Shown here: positions 8,954 through 16,520 of the stretch, in pieces
Position numbering within the stretch: position 1 is the stretch's first letter
How the letters are laid out: each line of letters starts with the position of its first letter
Assembly: GCF_017483025.1 (NCBI RefSeq)
Contig: NZ_JAFUMA010000108.1
Span: forward strand, 1-39,485
DNA length: 39,485 nucleotides
From: Anaerotignum sp.
Lineage (GTDB): Bacteria > Bacillota > Clostridia > Lachnospirales > Anaerotignaceae
Reading direction: 5' to 3'
Program-made: the position numbers and the translations under genes
Notes under the pieces: generated by a model
What the model was told of the DNA's origin: nothing
Databases searched by the model: none
Seen by the model: the letters and a program-made list of their open reading frames with translations, nothing else

Positions 8954-9040
8954 TCGAAAATTTATTTTAATTTTTGAGAGAGTTTTGTTTGAATAAAAAG
9001 TAACATTGGAAAGAACGAAAAAGGCAGGAGAGGAATACTC

Positions 9041-10555
9041 ATGAAATATTTGATTGGTGTAGATTTTGGCGGCGGCTCATCCAAAGCGACCCTCCTTCGC
9101 GAGGATGGTTTTATCGTTGCAACAGCGACAAAAGAATACCCTACATTTTATCCCAACAACGGCTGGGCGGAACAGAAACCGGAGGATTCCTATCAGGCCT
9201 TTGTGGCAAATGTGCGGGCTGTCATGGCGAAAGCCATGGTGGCCCCTGAAGATATCGCCGCTATTTGCTTGGATGCGGCGACCCACACAGCAGTTCTGTT
9301 GGATGAGGAAGACAAGGTCATTCGGGATTCTATCTATTGGACGGATTCCCGCAGCCAGAAGGAAGTAGCCTTCTTAAAAGAGAGTTTTGAAGATAAAATT
9401 TATGCGTACTCCCATAACATACCCAACGAAATGTGGACCCTTCCTCATCTGATGTGGCTGCGGGAACATGAAAAAGAAAACTTTGATCGTATTCATAAGA
9501 TCATGTTTGTAAAAGACTATGTGCGTTATCGCCTGACCGGCGATTTCGTCACAGATAACGTGGAAGCCATGGGCTCCATGTTCATGGATGTGCCTAACAA
9601 TTGCTGGTCTGAAGAGCTTTGCGCCATGGCTGGCATCAAAAAGGAAATGCTGCCCAAGATCGTTGATCCACAGACGATTTTGAGCCCTATCTGTGAGCAG
9701 GCCTGCAAGGAAACGGGACTTTCCCCCAATACGAAGGTCATCGCAGGCTCTACGGATACGGTCATGGAGGTCTACGCAAACGGCGCCATCCATCAGGGGC
9801 AAATGACTGTAAAGCTGGCAACAGCGGGGCGTATCTGCCCGATTACAGACCATGCGCTGTCCAATAAACGACTGGTGAATTATCAGCATATTATCCCCGG
9901 TTTATGGTATCCCGGCACAGGCACGAAATCCTGCGCGGCATCCTACCGCTGGTATCGTGATATCCTGGGCAAGGGAGAAATGTTGGAAAGCGAAGCGCAG
10001 GGCATTGATGCCTATGAATGGATGAACAGGGAAGCAGAAAAGATCGCCCCTCTGAGCGATAATCTGTACTTCCATCCCTATCTGCAGGGGGAACTGACAC
10101 CTTATTTCGATGCAAGCCTTCGAGGCAGCTTCACAGGTATCCGTTCCTACCATACAAAGGGTCACTTCACAAGAGCCCTGCTGGAAGGCGTTGCCTATTC
10201 CCTGAAGGATTGTTATCAGGTCATCCAGGCGGAAAATCTGGATATCCATCAGGCCATCGTTATTGGCGGCGGCGCAAAGGGCACCCTTTGGAGACAGATC
10301 GTCAGCGATGTGCTGGGTATTGAAATGATGAAAACGAAAAATAATGATTCTTCCTTGGGCTCTGCCATGCTGGCAGGGGTGGCGGCGGGCGTATTTGGTT
10401 CCTTTGAGGAGAGCGTTGCCAAGTGCGTGGAAACAGAAGCCTATATCAAGCCCGATATGGAAAATCATAAGAAATATGAAAAAGGCTTCCGGAGATATAA
10501 AAAAATCCATGATGCTCTGGCGGATATTTATAAAGAAATGGAGGGAGATGTATGA
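9041..10555 (+). CDS. FGGY-family carbohydrate kinase, xylulokinase-like
   Basis: 504 residues, standard FGGY length. N-terminal actin-fold phosphate loop YLIGVDFGGGSSKA (residues 3-16), the family's GWAEQKPEDSY patch, the catalytic region VIAGSTDTVMEVYANG, and the C-terminal ATP-binding AIVIGGGAKGTLWRQI with NDSSLGSAMLAGVAAG. FGGY kinases phosphorylate sugars, polyols or related compounds. In this cluster it probably phosphorylates a product of transamination or oxidation. An 87-base gap precedes it, with AGGAGAGG before the ATG. Its stop overlaps the ETF-beta start (ATGA), so kinase and ETF are translated together. Confidence 0.9.
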   Translation: MKYLIGVDFGGGSSKATLLREDGFIVATATKEYPTFYPNNGWAEQKPEDSYQAFVANVRAVMAKAMVAPEDIAAICLDAATHTAVLLDEEDKVIRDSIYWTDSRSQKEVAFLKESFEDKIYAYSHNIPNEMWTLPHLMWLREHEKENFDRIHKIMFVKDYVRYRLTGDFVTDNVEAMGSMFMDVPNNCWSEELCAMAGIKKEMLPKIVDPQTILSPICEQACKETGLSPNTKVIAGSTDTVMEVYANGAIHQGQMTVKLATAGRICPITDHALSNKRLVNYQHIIPGLWYPGTGTKSCAASYRWYRDILGKGEMLESEAQGIDAYEWMNREAEKIAPLSDNLYFHPYLQGELTPYFDASLRGSFTGIRSYHTKGHFTRALLEGVAYSLKDCYQVIQAENLDIHQAIVIGGGAKGTLWRQIVSDVLGIEMMKTKNNDSSLGSAMLAGVAAGVFGSFEESVAKCVETEAYIKPDMENHKKYEKGFRRYKKIHDALADIYKEMEGDV

Positions 10556-11355
10556 GGATGCTGCGTATGGCGGTCTGTATGAAACAGGTTCCCGGTGATA
10601 TCGGGAAAAGTCTGTCTGCCGATGGCCGCATTCGCCGCGATGCCCCCTCTTCCATCATCAATCCTGCCGATGTGTTTTCTCTGGAAACTGCATTGACCCT
10701 GAAAGAACAGCATACAGGACAAGTGGATATATTCACGATGGGAACAGAAGCAGCCCGAAGCCTCTTGAAAGAGGCCGCTACCCTGGGCGCAGATGGGCTG
10801 TTTCTGGTTTCCGATCGGGACTTTGCCGGAGCGGACACCTACGCTACGGCTTTTGTTCTTGCTGCGGCTCTGCGGAAAACAGCGGCTTATGATCTGATTT
10901 TTTGCGGCAGACGCACCCTGGATGGGGAAACAGGACAGGTCTCTATCCAGATTGCGGAAATGCTGGGCATTCCTGTAGTGACCAACGTGATACAGCTGGA
11001 ATTGACGAGGGAAAAGGTGATTTGTCGCAGGCTGCTGGAAGACGGGGAAGAAACCGTGGAAGCTGCCATACCTGCCCTAATCAGCGTGATGGAAGGCATC
11101 GAAGGCATCGACCATCCCAGACTGCCGTCTATTTTCGGGCTGCGAAACGGAGGTTGCAGAGCCATTATTACGCTGAATCGGGAAATATTGGGGCTGGCAA
11201 AGGAACAGGTAGGCAGCGGGGGCTCCTTTACGGAAGTGAACCGTTCCTTTTTCCCGGAATGGAAGAGAAACTGCGCCCTTTGTGAAATAGAGGAAGGCGT
11301 AGCAGTGGTACAGGCGAAGTTGAAACAAATCAAAGAGGGGAGTGGGCCGAAATGA
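10552..11355 (+). CDS. etfB: Electron transfer flavoprotein, beta subunit
   Basis: 267 residues. Family features: AVCMKQVPGD at the N-terminus, INPADVFSLETALTLKE, DLIFCGRRTLDGETGQVSIQIAEMLGIPVVTNV (the adenine-nucleotide-binding region, usually GRQAxDGDTxQV), and AALISVMEGIEG-like C-terminal strand. Binds AMP or a second FAD and pairs with EtfA. Overlaps the kinase upstream and etfA downstream by ATGA junctions. Dedicated ETF genes inside a dehydrogenase cluster usually mean that the dehydrogenase donates electrons to this ETF, as for LctBCD in Acetobacterium woodii. Whether it bifurcates cannot be decided from sequence here. Confidence 0.88.
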   Translation: MRMLRMAVCMKQVPGDIGKSLSADGRIRRDAPSSIINPADVFSLETALTLKEQHTGQVDIFTMGTEAARSLLKEAATLGADGLFLVSDRDFAGADTYATAFVLAAALRKTAAYDLIFCGRRTLDGETGQVSIQIAEMLGIPVVTNVIQLELTREKVICRRLLEDGEETVEAAIPALISVMEGIEGIDHPRLPSIFGLRNGGCRAIITLNREILGLAKEQVGSGGSFTEVNRSFFPEWKRNCALCEIEEGVAVVQAKLKQIKEGSGPK

Positions 11356-12320
11356 TGGAAAAGAAAGGATATATCCCTGAAATTTGGGTCTACTGTGAAA
11401 ATAGGGGCGAAAAGCTGACGACAGGTACAAAGGAATTATTGGGGAAGGCCCGGGAATTGGCCAGGGAATCCGGCTGCCTTGTGGCGGCGGTTCTGTTCAA
11501 AAAGGTGGGACGCGGCGCGGAGGATGCCATCGCCTGTGGTGCGGATAAGGTATATCGTTATTCCGCCTGCCGCAATGAGGTGCAGGCCCAGACCATCGCC
11601 GGGCAGATGGAAGCCGGCAGACCATGGGCGTTTCTGTTTCCTGCCACATCAGCGGGGCGCATGGTGGCGGCGCAGCTTTCTGTGCAGCTGAAAACGGGGC
11701 TGACGGCGGATTGCATCCAGCTTTCCGTGGAGGATGGCTATCTGAAACAGACCAGACCTGCCTTTGGCGGCAGCCTGATGGCTGATATCCTTTGCAGACA
11801 TTCCTATCCCCAGATGGCGACGGTGCAAAAGGGGGTATTTCCTCTGCCGAAGGCAGATATCAGCCGAAAGGGTGAGATCCTCTTATGCAACGGGAATGGA
11901 GCGATTTCTCCCCTGAGGCTGCTGGCAAAAACCACGGAATTAAAGGAAGAGAAAAATCTGAATGATGCCAAGATCGTATTGGCAGGCGGGCTGGGCCTTG
12001 GCTCGAAAAAGAATTTTATCCTGCTGAAGCAGGCGGCGGAAAAGATCGGCGCTGTTCCTGCGGCATCCAGGGCTGCGGTCAATGCAGGACTGGCACCCTA
12101 TGCATGGCAGGTGGGACAGTCCGGCAAGACCATCCGTCCGTCCATCTATATTGCCTGCGGCATTTCCGGCGCAGTGCAGCATCTGGCGGGTATTCAGGGG
12201 GCAGGCTGCATCGTGGCAGTGAATCCGGATAAAAAGGCGCCGATCTTTGACCATGCCGATATTGGTATCGTTGCGGATGGGGCATCCTTTTTGAGGAGGC
12301 TGCTGGAATGGGAAGAATGA
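11352..12320 (+). CDS. etfA: Electron transfer flavoprotein, alpha subunit
   Basis: 322 residues. The C-terminal FAD domain is fully recognisable: VPAASRAAVNAGLAPYAWQVG, then QSGKTIRPSIYIACGISGAVQHLAG and VAVNPDKKAPIFDHADIGIVAD. There is no N-terminal ferredoxin extension such as occurs in some clostridial EtfA proteins. Start overlaps the etfB stop. No convincing terminator follows, so transcription may run on into the regulator gene 100 bases downstream. Together with etfB it probably serves as redox partner of the FAD oxidase/Fe-S pair at the cluster start. Confidence 0.9.
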   Translation: MMEKKGYIPEIWVYCENRGEKLTTGTKELLGKARELARESGCLVAAVLFKKVGRGAEDAIACGADKVYRYSACRNEVQAQTIAGQMEAGRPWAFLFPATSAGRMVAAQLSVQLKTGLTADCIQLSVEDGYLKQTRPAFGGSLMADILCRHSYPQMATVQKGVFPLPKADISRKGEILLCNGNGAISPLRLLAKTTELKEEKNLNDAKIVLAGGLGLGSKKNFILLKQAAEKIGAVPAASRAAVNAGLAPYAWQVGQSGKTIRPSIYIACGISGAVQHLAGIQGAGCIVAVNPDKKAPIFDHADIGIVADGASFLRRLLEWEE

Positions 12321-12352
12321 AAGAAAAACAGAAGATTTTCTGATAGAAATTT

Positions 12353-12367
12353 TGAAAAAATACTTCA
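12353..12367. promoter_or_regulatory. Putative RpiR operator upstream of its own gene
   Basis: TGAAA-AAATA-CTTCA, one mismatch from the TGAAA-N5-TTTCA sites before the first gene of the cluster. It lies just upstream of the candidate -35 of the regulator promoter, suggesting autoregulation. Confidence 0.4.
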
Positions 12368-12372
12368 TTTGG

Positions 12373-12401
12373 TTGTTTTTTGAAAAGAATATTGATACAC
12401 T
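12373..12401 (+). promoter_or_regulatory. Candidate promoter of the RpiR regulator
   Basis: TTGTTT (12373-12378), 17 bases, TACACT (12396-12401). A fair but not strong match; it would start transcription about 20 bases before the regulator's start codon. Confidence 0.35.
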
Positions 12402-12428
12402 ATTGTCAAATGAAGGGGCGTGAGAACG

Positions 12429-13283
12429 ATGAAGCCAGAAAGATTGCCGACATTATTGCTTCGTATGGAAGCGATGAGGGATTCTCTTGGACAAGCGGAA
12501 AGAAAAGTAGTTGATTATATTTTGGAAAATCCGGAAAAGGTGATTTATCTTTCTGTTGCGGGTCTGGCAGAATCCAGTGGTGTCAGCGATGCAACGGTGG
12601 TTCGTGCGTGCCGGAAACTGGGGCTGAGCGGCTATCAGGATTTTAAGGTGACATTGGCCCAGGATATCGTGACCCCCATGCAGAGCATCCATGAAGAGAT
12701 CTCAGAAGATGATACGGCTTCTGGTATTGTGGACAAGGTCTTTCAGGGGACGATGCAGGCATTGACCCTGACCCATGATTCTCTGGATGCAGAGGCCCTT
12801 GTAAAGGCGGCAGATGCCATCACCAATGCAAGACGGGTCGTGATTTTGGGGATGGGCAGCTCTTATTCTGTTGCAGTCGATATGCAGCATAAGCTGCTGC
12901 GCCTTGGCATAGATGCTGTGGCTTTCAATGATTCTCATATCCAGACGATTACAGCCTCTTTGCTGACAAAGGATGATGTGGTTTTTGCCATCAGCCATTC
13001 GGGCAGCTCCAAGGATATTGTGGATAATACAAAGCTGGCAAAAAGCAATGGCGCAACGACCATCTCACTGACCAGCATTGGCAGCTCTCCCTTGAGCAAG
13101 ACCACGGATATCCAGCTTTATACAGCAAGTAAGGAGACCCAGTATCGTATCGTGGCGCTGAGTTCTCGTATTGCGCAGGAAGTTATCATCGATACGCTAT
13201 ACACTTTGATCGCGATTCGGGATAAAAAATATGTGGATGGCTTTCATAAGATCGAAAAAGCGATCCAGAGAAAAAAATATTGA
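12429..13283 (+). CDS. MurR/RpiR-family transcriptional regulator
   Basis: 284 residues from the ATG at 12429, 10 bases after GAAGGGG; the GTG at 12420 is too close to that site. N-terminal RpiR helix-turn-helix (about residues 12-80: LGQAERKVVDYIL, VAGLAESSGVSDATVVRACRKLG, GYQDFKVTLA) and C-terminal SIS sugar-phosphate-binding domain (RRVVILGMGSSYSVA, VFAISHSGSSKDIV). SIS regulators sense phosphorylated sugars, which fits the FGGY kinase in the cluster: the kinase product could be the inducer. TGAAA-N5-TTTCA palindromes at the cluster promoter and before this gene are the likely binding sites. Ends before a convergent terminator. Confidence 0.9.
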   Translation: MKPERLPTLLLRMEAMRDSLGQAERKVVDYILENPEKVIYLSVAGLAESSGVSDATVVRACRKLGLSGYQDFKVTLAQDIVTPMQSIHEEISEDDTASGIVDKVFQGTMQALTLTHDSLDAEALVKAADAITNARRVVILGMGSSYSVAVDMQHKLLRLGIDAVAFNDSHIQTITASLLTKDDVVFAISHSGSSKDIVDNTKLAKSNGATTISLTSIGSSPLSKTTDIQLYTASKETQYRIVALSSRIAQEVIIDTLYTLIAIRDKKYVDGFHKIEKAIQRKKY

Positions 13284-13305
13284 GAGAAGAAGACAGCATA
13301 AAAAT

Positions 13306-13336
13306 AAGGAGTCCATTTTGGACTCCTTTCTTTTTT
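13306..13336. terminator. Bidirectional terminator
   Basis: GGAGTCC/GGACTCC (13308-13314 and 13320-13326), loop ATTTT, with T-rich sequence after it on the plus strand (TTTCTTTTTTG) and A-rich sequence before it. It serves the convergent regulator (plus) and symporter (minus) genes. Confidence 0.85.
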
Positions 13337-13338
13337 GT

Positions 13339-14622
13339 TTAGCTGTTTTTGAAAACTTCTCTGTCCAGAGCGTTGTTCTGGTGGGCAACGATGGTGGTAC
13401 AAACTGCGTCGCCTGTGATGTTAACGGCTGTACGGGACATATCCAGAATACGGTCGATACCCATGATCAGGCCGATGGCTTCTACGGGCAGGCCAACGGA
13501 ATTGAATACCATTGTCAGAGTAACCAGACCTACGCTGGGTACGCCGGCAGTACCGATGGATGCCAGGGTAGCCGTACCGATAACGGTTACATAGTCGGCA
13601 GGAGTCAGCGCGATGCCGAAAGCCTGTGCAGCGAATACGACTGCCACGCCCTGCATGATGGCTGTACCATCCATATTGATGGTAGCACCCAGAGGGATGG
13701 TGAAGGAAGAAATTCTCTTGGAAACCCCCATTTTTGTTGCCAGTGTATCAATGGACATAGGGATGGTCGCATTGGATGTGGCTGTGGAGAAGGCAAAAGC
13801 CATAACGGGGAAGAAGTTTTTGATGAATTTAATGGGGTTCAGGCCGGAGAAGATCTTCAGCAGACCCAGATATACGATGAAGCACTGTACGCACAGAGCC
13901 AGCAGAACAGCGATCATGTATTTTGCCAGAGGCAGGAAAGCGGAGAAACCAATGCCTGCAAAAGTTCTGGAGATCAGGCAGAATACGCCGATGGGAGCCA
14001 GGCTCATGACCATCATCGTCATTTCCATCATAATGTCGTTGAACTGGCTGAAGAAGTTGGCTACTGTTTCGGTTTTTTCACCCAGCTTCGCCAGAATGAT
14101 ACCGACGATCAGGGCAAATACGATGATCTGCAGCATGGTGCCGTTTGCCAGAGCGCCGATGGGGTTATCGGGGATGATGTTCAGGAGCGTAGCGGACATG
14201 GAAGTTGCTTCCATGGTCTGTACTTCTGCGGCGCTGGAAGAAATTGCAGACATATCCAGACCAACACCGGGGTCCAGGATATTCCCCATAGTCAGGGCAA
14301 CGCAGATGGCCAGAGCAGTTGTTGCCAGGTAGAAGGCCAGAGTGCGCACACCAACGGTACCCAGCTTTTTGGTATCGCCAATGGACATGCTGCCGCAAAC
14401 GATGGAGCAGAATACCAGAGGCACTACCAGCATTTTCATCAGGCGGATGAAGCCCTGCCCAACGATATACAGTACACCTTCTATAAGGATGTTATCTTTG
14501 ATGTGGCCGGAGGGCACTACATAATGGAGCACCATACCAAAGATTGCGCCGACGATCAAGGCAATAAAGATTTTCGTTGTCAGGCCTAATTTCTTTTTTG
14601 CTTTTGTTTCTGTGTTTTCCAT
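13339..14622 (-). CDS. Dicarboxylate/amino acid:cation symporter (DAACS family)
   Basis: 427 residues, the normal size for GltP/SstT/DctA-like transporters, with eight membrane helices and two re-entrant loops. Diagnostic motifs: AFSTATSNATIP (serine-rich HP1 loop), GATINMDGTAIMQG (NMDGT in TM7), and GIDRILDMSRTAVNITGDA (TM8 with the aspartate/arginine that read the substrate's side chain). The DMSRTAVN form with arginine suggests an acidic substrate such as glutamate, aspartate or a dicarboxylate. Starts one base after the stop of the upstream reductase gene, with GGAGG inside that gene's end, so the two are translationally coupled. Confidence 0.92.
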   Translation of the reverse strand: MENTETKAKKKLGLTTKIFIALIVGAIFGMVLHYVVPSGHIKDNILIEGVLYIVGQGFIRLMKMLVVPLVFCSIVCGSMSIGDTKKLGTVGVRTLAFYLATTALAICVALTMGNILDPGVGLDMSAISSSAAEVQTMEATSMSATLLNIIPDNPIGALANGTMLQIIVFALIVGIILAKLGEKTETVANFFSQFNDIMMEMTMMVMSLAPIGVFCLISRTFAGIGFSAFLPLAKYMIAVLLALCVQCFIVYLGLLKIFSGLNPIKFIKNFFPVMAFAFSTATSNATIPMSIDTLATKMGVSKRISSFTIPLGATINMDGTAIMQGVAVVFAAQAFGIALTPADYVTVIGTATLASIGTAGVPSVGLVTLTMVFNSVGLPVEAIGLIMGIDRILDMSRTAVNITGDAVCTTIVAHQNNALDREVFKNS

Positions 14623-14623
14623 A

Positions 14624-15463
14624 TTATAATGCCTCCATATATTCTTTCAGAGATTCCTGCCATGTGGGCATTTCATATACATCAATGATGCGCAGGATGA
14701 AATTGTCCAGTACGGCATAATCGGGGCGGGCAGTGGGCACATCGGCAGCTGCAGCAGGGTTCAGCTTCAGGTCTTTTCCTGCCAGTCTTAAAATTTCCTG
14801 GGCGAATTCCATACGGCTGCATTTGCCTTTGCAGGTTGCATGGTATGTACCATATTCGTTTGTGCGGATCAGATGCAGGATGATGCGGGCCAGATCCAGG
14901 GCGCTGGTGGGAGAGCCGAACTGGTCTGTGGGGATGGAAACTTCCTTGTCTGTTTCTGCGCTTTTCAGGAGTGCGTTTACGAAGTTTCTGCCGCCTTTGC
15001 CATAGACCCAGTTGCTGCGGATAATGAAATGTTTATGGGTAAATTCCTTCACGTAGTTTTCGCCGGCTCTTTTAGAACGGCCATATACGGAAAGGGGATT
15101 GGTATCGTCAAATTCTGTATAGGGCTTTGTTCTTTTCTTGCCGTCAAAAACGTCGTCAGTGGAAAGCTGTACGATCTTTGCATTGTGTTTTCTTGCCACC
15201 AGGGACAGATTGCGGGCACCCAGCGCATTGACACGGTAAGCCAGCTCGGGGTTTTCTTCGCAAAGCTTCATATCTGTGATAGCGGCGCAGTTGATGATGA
15301 CGTCGGGGCGCTGGATCTCGCCATAGCTCAGCACGTCTTCTGTATTTGTGATGTCCAGTTCGTCTTTATCGGTACACAGGACTTTCAGTTCTGTTGTATC
15401 CAGCACAGCGGCAATGGTTTTGCCTACCTGGCTTTCGGAACCGACGATCCATACTTTTAACAT
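14624..15463 (-). CDS. RmlD-like NAD(P)-dependent sugar reductase (SDR superfamily)
   Basis: 279 residues. Extended SDR of the dTDP-4-dehydrorhamnose reductase (RmlD) type. The N-terminal nucleotide fold starts WIVGSESQVGKTIAAVL (a variant of GxxGQxG). Then come DVIINCAAIT, VQLSTDDVFDGKK, and the catalytic YGRSKRAGE (YxxxK), with RSNWVYGKGGRNFV. It usually reduces a dTDP-4-keto-sugar, but no rmlA, B or C genes are near, and pairing with an amino-acid symporter is unusual, so the substrate here is uncertain. GGAGGG lies 7 bases before the ATG. First gene of a two-gene minus-strand operon with its own promoter at 15503-15531. Confidence 0.8.
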   Translation of the reverse strand: MLKVWIVGSESQVGKTIAAVLDTTELKVLCTDKDELDITNTEDVLSYGEIQRPDVIINCAAITDMKLCEENPELAYRVNALGARNLSLVARKHNAKIVQLSTDDVFDGKKRTKPYTEFDDTNPLSVYGRSKRAGENYVKEFTHKHFIIRSNWVYGKGGRNFVNALLKSAETDKEVSIPTDQFGSPTSALDLARIILHLIRTNEYGTYHATCKGKCSRMEFAQEILRLAGKDLKLNPAAAADVPTARPDYAVLDNFILRIIDVYEMPTWQESLKEYMEAL

Positions 15464-15502
15464 AGATATCCCTCCAATTTTTTTAGTTCCATAACCTTTA
15501 AA

Positions 15503-15531
15503 ATTATACAGGAAAATACAGGAATATACAA
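15503..15531 (-). promoter_or_regulatory. Promoter of the rmlD-like/symporter operon
   Basis: On the minus strand TTGTAT, 17-base spacer, TATAAT, about 40 bases upstream of the start codon. Confidence 0.6.
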
Positions 15532-15702
15532 GAGGGGATTTGATATCTTAGGGGTTTGTGTGGAAATAAAATGCATTTTTGGCTTATAAAGGGGCTTTAT
15601 ATTCCGGAAAGAGACAGACCGAGGCGGGACGTTTTTTTATCTCCAGGAACGGGCAATGAAAAAAATTTCACTTTTTGACTGAATATTTGTGCATTAATAG
15701 CA

Positions 15703-15731
15703 TTGACGATGAAATATATTTCATTTATAAT
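15703..15731 (+). promoter_or_regulatory. Strong promoter with palindromic spacer
   Basis: TTGACG (15703-15708), 17 bases, TATAAT (15726-15731). Sixteen of the seventeen spacer bases (15709-15724) form the perfect palindrome ATGAAATATATTTCAT, so a regulator bound there would block polymerase. Its arms resemble the RpiR-type sites but the half-site spacing is 4, not 5. Confidence 0.65.
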
Positions 15732-15737
15732 GCAGGC

Positions 15738-15812
15738 AGACAAAGCAAATAAGCTTTCATATATATTTTATTTACCCTCCCCCCTGATCCGCAGTTCAGG
15801 GGATTTTTTTTG
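15738..15812 (+). ncRNA. Candidate short RNA or attenuated leader
   Basis: Bracketed by the strong promoter at 15703-15731 and the intrinsic terminator at 15781-15810, giving a transcript of about 75 bases without a credible reading frame. It could be a free small RNA or a leader whose terminator is read through into the XRE/pot operon. Known RNA families are not recognised. Confidence 0.35.
15781..15811 (+). terminator. Intrinsic terminator with no gene in front
   Basis: CCCCTGA/TCAGGGG stem (15781-15787 and 15796-15802), 8-base loop, then A and eight T. No coding gene precedes it on the plus strand for more than 2 kb, so it must end a transcript from the promoter at 15703 or act as an attenuator. 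Confidence 0.75.
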
Positions 15813-15871
15813 CCCTTTTTGGTGCAAAATGATGAAAAGTTTAATAAATGAAACTTTTTGTTTATTTTTGC

Positions 15872-15899
15872 TTGCATTCCTCTGCAGTTTCGGTATAAT
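15872..15899 (+). promoter_or_regulatory. Promoter of the polyamine operon
   Basis: TTGCAT (15872-15877), 16 bases, TATAAT (15894-15899). The start would fall near 15906, within the first AAGTTTAG repeat. Confidence 0.5.
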
Positions 15900-15904
15900 A
15901 GTCT

Positions 15905-15944
15905 AAGTTTAGTAAAAATAATTCGAAAGTTTAGCAATACTAAA
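15905..15944. promoter_or_regulatory. AAGTTTAG direct repeats, probable XRE regulator operator
   Basis: AAGTTTAG occurs at 15905-15912 and 15927-15934, exactly 22 bases (two helical turns) apart; a third near-copy AAGTTTAA is at 15837-15844. The second repeat also forms TTTAG-CAATA-CTAAA. They cover the predicted transcription start, which suits autorepression by the XRE/cupin protein encoded next. Confidence 0.45.
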
Positions 15945-15967
15945 ACAAAGCAAAGGAGATGGCGGAT

Positions 15968-16501
15968 ATGGAAATAGGCAGGAAAATTAAGCAACTGCGC
16001 ATACAAAAAGGGCTGACGCTGGAAGAGCTGGCAAGCCGAAGCGAGCTGACGAAGGGCTTCCTTTCCCAGCTGGAAAGAGACCTGACCTCTCCCTCCATCG
16101 CCACTTTGAATGATATCGTGGAAGCGCTGGGCAGTTCCCTGGCGGATTTCTTCAAGGAGGAAAAACAGGAACAGCTGGTCTTCCGAAAAAAAGACTTTTT
16201 TGTAGACGAAAGAGAAAATTACACGATCCACTGGATCGTTCCCAATACCCAGAAAAATGAGATGGAACCCATTCTCATGGAATTGCCCCAGGGCGGTGAG
16301 TCCTTTGTGATGGACCCCCATAGCGGCGAAGAATTCGGCTATGTGCTGGAAGGCGCGGTCATCCTGATGAATGGAGAAGAAAAATTCACCGTTCATAAGG
16401 GCGAGACCTTCTACCTTTCCGGCAAGAAGGGCCATTATCTGAAGAATGAAAAGAAAACCACTGCAAAGGTTCTCTGGATCTCCACACCGCCTTTGTTCTG
16501 A
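15968..16501 (+). CDS. XRE-family regulator with cupin sensor domain
   Basis: 177 residues from the ATG at 15968, 9 bases after AAGGAG; the ATG at 15959 overlaps that site. N-terminal XRE helix-turn-helix (residues 1-60: IGRKIKQLRIQKGLTLEELA, SELTKGFLSQLERD, SPSIATLNDIVEALG) and C-terminal cupin (about 105-175: GEEFGYVLEGAVILMNGEEKF, TFYLSGKKGHYLKN). Such proteins commonly head pot or put operons and sense small amines (PuuR-like). It is first gene of the potA-potB-potCD operon, 19 bases before potA, and is its likely regulator through the AAGTTTAG repeats. Confidence 0.85.
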   Translation: MEIGRKIKQLRIQKGLTLEELASRSELTKGFLSQLERDLTSPSIATLNDIVEALGSSLADFFKEEKQEQLVFRKKDFFVDERENYTIHWIVPNTQKNEMEPILMELPQGGESFVMDPHSGEEFGYVLEGAVILMNGEEKFTVHKGETFYLSGKKGHYLKNEKKTTAKVLWISTPPLF

Positions 16502-16520
16502 AATAAATTAGGAGGATAAG

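Noticed and set aside
13231..14589. Plus-strand 452-codon frame opposite the symporter
   Set aside because: Antisense of a clear DAACS gene; starts inside the regulator gene and crosses the shared terminator.
15703..15906. Small plus-strand frame starting with TTG
   Set aside because: Its start is the -35 box of a strong promoter and it runs through a terminator; no ribosome site.
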